Below the pieces are notes generated by a model. The model did no database searches and was not told the DNA's origin. It saw nothing but the letters and a program-made list of their open reading frames with translations. Below, one piece after another: positions 6,204-8,839 of a stretch of 8,839 nucleotides of DNA (its first letter is position 1; each line of letters starts with the position of its first letter). This DNA comes from Candidatus Sediminicultor sextus (GTDB taxonomy: Bacteria > Atribacterota > Phoenicimicrobiia > Phoenicimicrobiales > Phoenicimicrobiaceae). The stretch lies in NCBI GenBank assembly GCA_014894735.1, contig JADBKX010000156.1, forward strand, positions 2,515 through 11,353. The letters run 5' to 3'. A program made the translations under genes and the position numbers.

Positions 6204-6228
6204 TTAATCAATCGATAGTGAAAACCCG

Positions 6229-6258
6229 AGCGTGGAGCGTACAGCGTTTAGCGTATAG
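6229..6258 (+). repeat. Heptamer tandem array AGCGTNN x4
   Basis: AGCGT begins at 6229, 6236, 6243 and 6250, an exact 7-bp period; the units are AGCGTGG, AGCGTAC, AGCGTTT and AGCGTAT. The variable bases are always the last two. The array is flanked by TAGTATC words at 6261-6267 and 6272-6278, which resemble the separate TAGTATA arrays. Confidence 0.75.
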
Positions 6259-6288
6259 GATAGTATCAATATAGTATCGCCTCATAAT

Positions 6289-6318
6289 GAGATTGCCACG
6301 GCTTCGCCTCGCAATGAC
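6289..6318 (-). repeat. REP-like palindromic element
   Basis: On the minus strand the element starts GTCATTGCGAGGCGAAGCC and ends GTGGCAATCTC. It folds as ATTGC/GCAAT with an inner GGC-GAA-GCC hairpin. It matches a widespread family of extragenic palindromes with GTCATTGCGAG and GCAATCTC ends that I recognise from many unrelated bacterial genomes. It is GC-rich against an AT-rich background, as expected of a dispersed element. No transposase is present in this window. Confidence 0.75.
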
Positions 6319-6335
6319 ATTTCTGTTTTTTTATT

Positions 6336-6357
6336 CTGGCTCCTGGCTCCTGAATTC
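6336..6357 (+). repeat. CTGGCTC heptamer repeat
   Basis: CTGGCTC occurs at 6336-6342 and 6343-6349, followed by CTGAATTC. This is a third 7-bp-period motif in the same gap, unrelated in sequence to AGCGTNN and TAGTATA. Confidence 0.6.
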
Positions 6358-6386
6358 TATCTTCTTCTATTTTCTTAACCAGGTAA

Positions 6387-7925
6387 CTAACTAACAATGG
6401 GTAGCTGAAACTGTGAATTATAAGCTATTCTGTTTACTGCCTTAAGATAAGCTCGTATGCTGGCTTCTAAGGTATCAGTACTTGTACTTCTGCCGGTAAA
6501 GATATTCCCTTTCTCATCCCTTATCTTTAGCGTCGCCTCCCCTTGAGCATCCTTACCTCTAGTTAAAGCCCGCACATTGTAATCTACTAATTTTAGCTTA
6601 AATTTGGTAATACGATCTATGGCCTTAAAAGAAGCATCTACTGGACCGTCTCCACAGGCCGCATCTTCAAATTTTTTATCTTGGTATAATAATCTTACTG
6701 TCGCGGTTGGTAAAGTATTATTACCGGTATTTATATGAAAATAGTCTAGTTGAAAGGTCTCTGGGATTTTATCTATTATCTCCTCGGATACAATTGCCTC
6801 TAAATCTTCAATAAAAATCTCTTTCTTTTTATCTGCCAATCTCTTAAATTTTTCAAATACTTCATTTAATTTTTCTTTATCTAAAGTATAACCCATCTCT
6901 TCTAACTTATTCTTAAGGGCGTGCCGTCCTGAATGTTTTCCTAAAACCAGACTATTGCTTTCTAAACCTACTGATTGCGGGGTCATAATTTCATAGGTAG
7001 TACGCTCTTTCAATATTCCAGCCTGATGGATACCTGCCTCATGGGCAAAGGCATTTTTTCCCACTATCGCTTTATTAGGCTGAACCGTAAAGCCAGTTAA
7101 TTTGCTCACCAATCTACTAACAGGATATATTTGTGTGGAATTAATCCGGGTAACTTTGTGATAAATATCCTTCCTGGTATGAAGGGCCATCACAGTCTCT
7201 TCCAAAGAAGCATTTCCTGCCCTCTCACCAATTCCATTTATAGTACACTCTACTTGAGTAGCCCCATTTTTTATTGCTTCCAAAGAATTGGCCACAGCTA
7301 ATCCCAGGTCATTATGACAATGAACACTAATCATTGCCTTTTCGATATTAAAAACATTTTCTTTAATATCTTTTATTAACCTGCCAAATTCTTCTGGTTG
7401 GGCATATCCTACTGTATCAGGTACATTTATTATAGCGGCACCGGCCTTAATTACTTCTTCAAAAATTCTATATAAAAATTTTTTCTCGCTCCTACTGGCA
7501 TCTTCAGCAGAAAATTCCACTTCCGGGCATAGCTTGCAGGCATATCTTACCGCCTCAACTGCCTGTTCTAAAACTTGTTCAGGGGAAAGCTGCAGTTTAT
7601 ATTGCATATGAATAGGAGAAGTGGCAATAAAAGTATGGATTCGTGGCCTTTCGGAATACTTAATTGCCTCCCATGCTCGTTCAATATCTTTCTTTACTGT
7701 TCGAGCTAAACCAGCAATGGTACAACCTTTAATGGTTTGAGCTACCAGCTTCACCCCTTCAAAATCCCCTGGCGAAGCAATAGGAAAGCCTGCTTCTATT
7801 ACATCTACATTAAGATTCTCTAATTGCCTGGCTATCTCCAATTTTTCATTAGTATTAAGTGATGCGCCTGGACATTGTTCTCCATCTCGAAGCGTAGTAT
7901 CGAAAATTACTATATTATCTATCAT
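6387..7925 (-). CDS. leuA: 2-isopropylmalate synthase (LeuA)
   Basis: This enzyme condenses 2-oxoisovalerate with acetyl-CoA, the committed step of leucine synthesis. The 512 residues match the shorter bacterial LeuA length. The HMGL-like barrel shows IFDTTLRDGEQCPG (7-20, with R13 and D14), GFPIASPGDFE (46-56), IHTFIATSPIH (96-106), EFSAEDA (137-143), VPDTVGY (168-174), VHCHNDLGLA with metal-binding H202 and H204, GIGERAGNASLEE (231-243) and AFAHEAGIHQ (292-301). The regulatory dimer domain (about 390-505) carries GDGPVDASFKAI and GKDAQGEA, so leucine feedback is expected. ATG at 7925 is preceded by TAGGAGGAG with a 7-nt spacer, the strongest ribosome site in the window. The gene follows pheA by 46 bp and probably shares its transcript. 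Homocitrate or citramalate synthase is less likely, because the central region follows classical LeuA closely and CimA is encoded separately. Confidence 0.96.
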   Translation of the reverse strand: MIDNIVIFDTTLRDGEQCPGASLNTNEKLEIARQLENLNVDVIEAGFPIASPGDFEGVKLVAQTIKGCTIAGLARTVKKDIERAWEAIKYSERPRIHTFIATSPIHMQYKLQLSPEQVLEQAVEAVRYACKLCPEVEFSAEDASRSEKKFLYRIFEEVIKAGAAIINVPDTVGYAQPEEFGRLIKDIKENVFNIEKAMISVHCHNDLGLAVANSLEAIKNGATQVECTINGIGERAGNASLEETVMALHTRKDIYHKVTRINSTQIYPVSRLVSKLTGFTVQPNKAIVGKNAFAHEAGIHQAGILKERTTYEIMTPQSVGLESNSLVLGKHSGRHALKNKLEEMGYTLDKEKLNEVFEKFKRLADKKKEIFIEDLEAIVSEEIIDKIPETFQLDYFHINTGNNTLPTATVRLLYQDKKFEDAACGDGPVDASFKAIDRITKFKLKLVDYNVRALTRGKDAQGEATLKIRDEKGNIFTGRSTSTDTLEASIRAYLKAVNRIAYNSQFQLPIVS

Positions 7926-7950
7926 CTTGCTTCTCCTCCTATTTCGCTTT

Positions 7951-7972
7951 AATGTTTTTACCTTAAAACATT
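7951..7972 (-). other. AT-rich hairpin between pheA and leuA
   Basis: AATGTTTT (7951-7958) and AAAACATT (7965-7972) form a perfect 8-bp inverted repeat with a 6-nt loop; it overlaps the last base of the pheA stop codon. The stem has few GC pairs and no separate T-run, so it is at most a weak terminator or processing site, and pheA-leuA readthrough is likely. Confidence 0.35.
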
Positions 7973-8802
7973 TACTCGGAATAATAGCTCCCGATAATTT
8001 TAATAAAAGTTGTACTTTCCTCTAAAGATTTTAAAGCTTCTTGAGTTTCTTTCTGGTGTAACCCTTTTTCAAAATCAGTATAAAAAATATACTCCCACGG
8101 TTCCCTTTTACTAGGTCGTGATTCTAATCTGTTTAAATTGATATCTCTTAAAGCAAATTCCTTAAGACAGCGATAAAGTGCTCCAGGTTTGCTCACTACT
8201 GCAAAAATAATAGAAGTTTTATTATTTTTAGGATCCGAAGATATTTCCTCCGATAAAACCAAAAAACGAGTATAATTATATCTATTATCCTGAATCCCTG
8301 AACCCAGAATTTTTAAACCATATAGTTCTGCTGCCCAATTACTCGCAATGGCTGCAACATTATTTTCTTTTAGCTCTTTAATTATTTTAACACTACCTGC
8401 CGTATCATACACTGGAATTATCTGGCAATGGGAAAATTTTTTTGATAGAAAACCTTCGCATTGAGCCAGTGCTTGAGGATGGGAATACACCTTTTCAATC
8501 AATTTAAAATCAATCTCTTCTTTGGCTATCAAACAATGCTCAACCTTTAACTTTACTTCTCCCACCGCAAATAATTCTTGCTGTAATAAAAGGTCATGGA
8601 CCTCATTTATCCCGCCGGTCTGAGAATTTTCTATAGGTAAAATACCGTATTCGGCTTCTTTGTTATTTATACTTTGGAATACTTCCTTAAAAGTTTTACA
8701 AAGTATAGGTTGTATAGAGGAACCAAAAAATTTAATAGCCGCAATCTCGCTAAAGGCTCCCCTTTCTCCCTGAAATGCTACCCTATTTTGCAAATTTTTC
8801 AC
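7972..8802 (-). CDS. pheA: Prephenate dehydratase (PheA), monofunctional
   Basis: This enzyme converts prephenate to phenylpyruvate in phenylalanine synthesis. The protein is monofunctional: it has no chorismate mutase domain and begins almost at once with VAFQGERGAFSE (8-19). The catalytic domain shows LPIENS (55-60), HPQALAQC (108-115), DTAGSVK (133-139) and YTRF (177-180). A C-terminal ACT domain (about 195-275) has GALY (207-210) and ESRP (227-230), the usual phenylalanine-binding motifs, so allosteric inhibition by phenylalanine is expected. The coordinates use the GTG at 8802 (276 residues). A better start may be the TTG at 8793 (273 residues, beginning MQNRVAFQGERG), because GAGGTGA lies 5 nt before it, whereas the GTG has no upstream Shine-Dalgarno site and is itself part of that GAGGTGA. 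It is the first gene of the visible cluster. Confidence 0.95.
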   Translation of the reverse strand: MKNLQNRVAFQGERGAFSEIAAIKFFGSSIQPILCKTFKEVFQSINNKEAEYGILPIENSQTGGINEVHDLLLQQELFAVGEVKLKVEHCLIAKEEIDFKLIEKVYSHPQALAQCEGFLSKKFSHCQIIPVYDTAGSVKIIKELKENNVAAIASNWAAELYGLKILGSGIQDNRYNYTRFLVLSEEISSDPKNNKTSIIFAVVSKPGALYRCLKEFALRDINLNRLESRPSKREPWEYIFYTDFEKGLHQKETQEALKSLEESTTFIKIIGSYYSE

Positions 8803-8805
8803 CTC
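8799..8805 (-). promoter_or_regulatory. GAGGTGA ribosome binding site pointing to a TTG start for pheA
   Basis: GAGGTGA on the minus strand is a 7-base match to the 16S anti-Shine-Dalgarno complement and ends 5 nt before TTG at 8793-8791. It contains the GTG that would otherwise be taken as the start. Confidence 0.5.
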
Positions 8806-8824
8806 ATTTATGAATTCACCAATT

Positions 8825-8839
8825 AAATTAGTCGTTAGT
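8825..8839 (+). repeat. Truncated copy of the AGTCGTTAGT repeat at the window edge
   Basis: AAATTAGTCGTTAGT ends the window. It matches AAATTAAGTCGTTAGT at 4456-4471 apart from one missing base. It lies just upstream of pheA, as the other copy lies just upstream of the HcyBio gene. The heptamer array probably continues past the edge. Confidence 0.5.

Larger units (their letters stand above)
6188..6386. other. Repeat island between leuA and cimA
   Basis: No coding frame is supported in this 199-bp gap. From high to low coordinates it holds a CTGGCTC repeat, a T-run, a REP-like palindrome, two TAGTATC words, a four-unit AGCGTNN array, an ATCGATAGT word and the cimA ribosome binding site. Apart from that site, nearly all recognisable sequence is repeat material. 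Confidence 0.7.

Noticed and set aside
7926..7971. Leucine attenuator with leader peptide before leuA
   Set aside because: The gap is only 46 bp, with no leader frame and only a weak AT hairpin.

Overview
All recognisable genes in this AT-rich bacterial window lie on the minus strand, so transcription runs from position 8839 towards 1. In that order they are prephenate dehydratase (pheA), 2-isopropylmalate synthase (leuA), a Leptospira-type citramalate synthase (cimA), a homocysteine biosynthesis (DUF39/HcyBio) protein, a NIL-domain 2x[4Fe-4S] ferredoxin, a UPF0280/COG2122 ApbE-like protein, pyrroline-5-carboxylate reductase (proC) and a short methylenetetrahydrofolate reductase (metF). The first codons of another gene may be present at the left edge.

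The organism looks like an anaerobic bacterium from a deep or uncultured lineage. The sulfide-dependent homocysteine set is typical of anaerobes. Shine-Dalgarno sites are strong, TTG/GTG starts are frequent, and the intergenic spaces carry short-period repeats and a REP-like palindrome of a kind I associate with uncultured phyla (Atribacterota or Omnitrophota style). No rRNA or other phylogenetic marker is present, so this is only a guess.

Layout: 8802-6387 holds pheA-leuA (46 bp apart). 6386-6188 is a 199-bp repeat island. 6187-4607 is cimA. 4606-4440 is a 167-bp AT-rich leader with a heptamer array and a possible promoter. 4439-2045 is a compact three-gene operon, HcyBio - NIL ferredoxin - UPF0280, with gaps of 43 and 30 bp. 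2044-1848 is a spacer holding an 8-bp-period CCAAT array. 1847-1032 is proC, followed by a strong hairpin terminator at 955-992. 901-38 is metF.

Functional theme: amino-acid synthesis by routes that use little homoserine. CimA makes the isoleucine precursor from pyruvate and acetyl-CoA, avoiding threonine deaminase. The HcyBio triad is expected to make homocysteine from aspartate semialdehyde and reduced sulfur, avoiding activated homoserine. MetF would supply the methyl group that turns homocysteine into methionine. LeuA, PheA and ProC add leucine, phenylalanine and proline. The least explained part is intergenic: four unrelated short-period repeat arrays (7, 7, 7 and 8 bp) plus a REP-like palindrome. 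One array copy contains the cimA stop codon and is an inverted copy of the array in the HcyBio leader.
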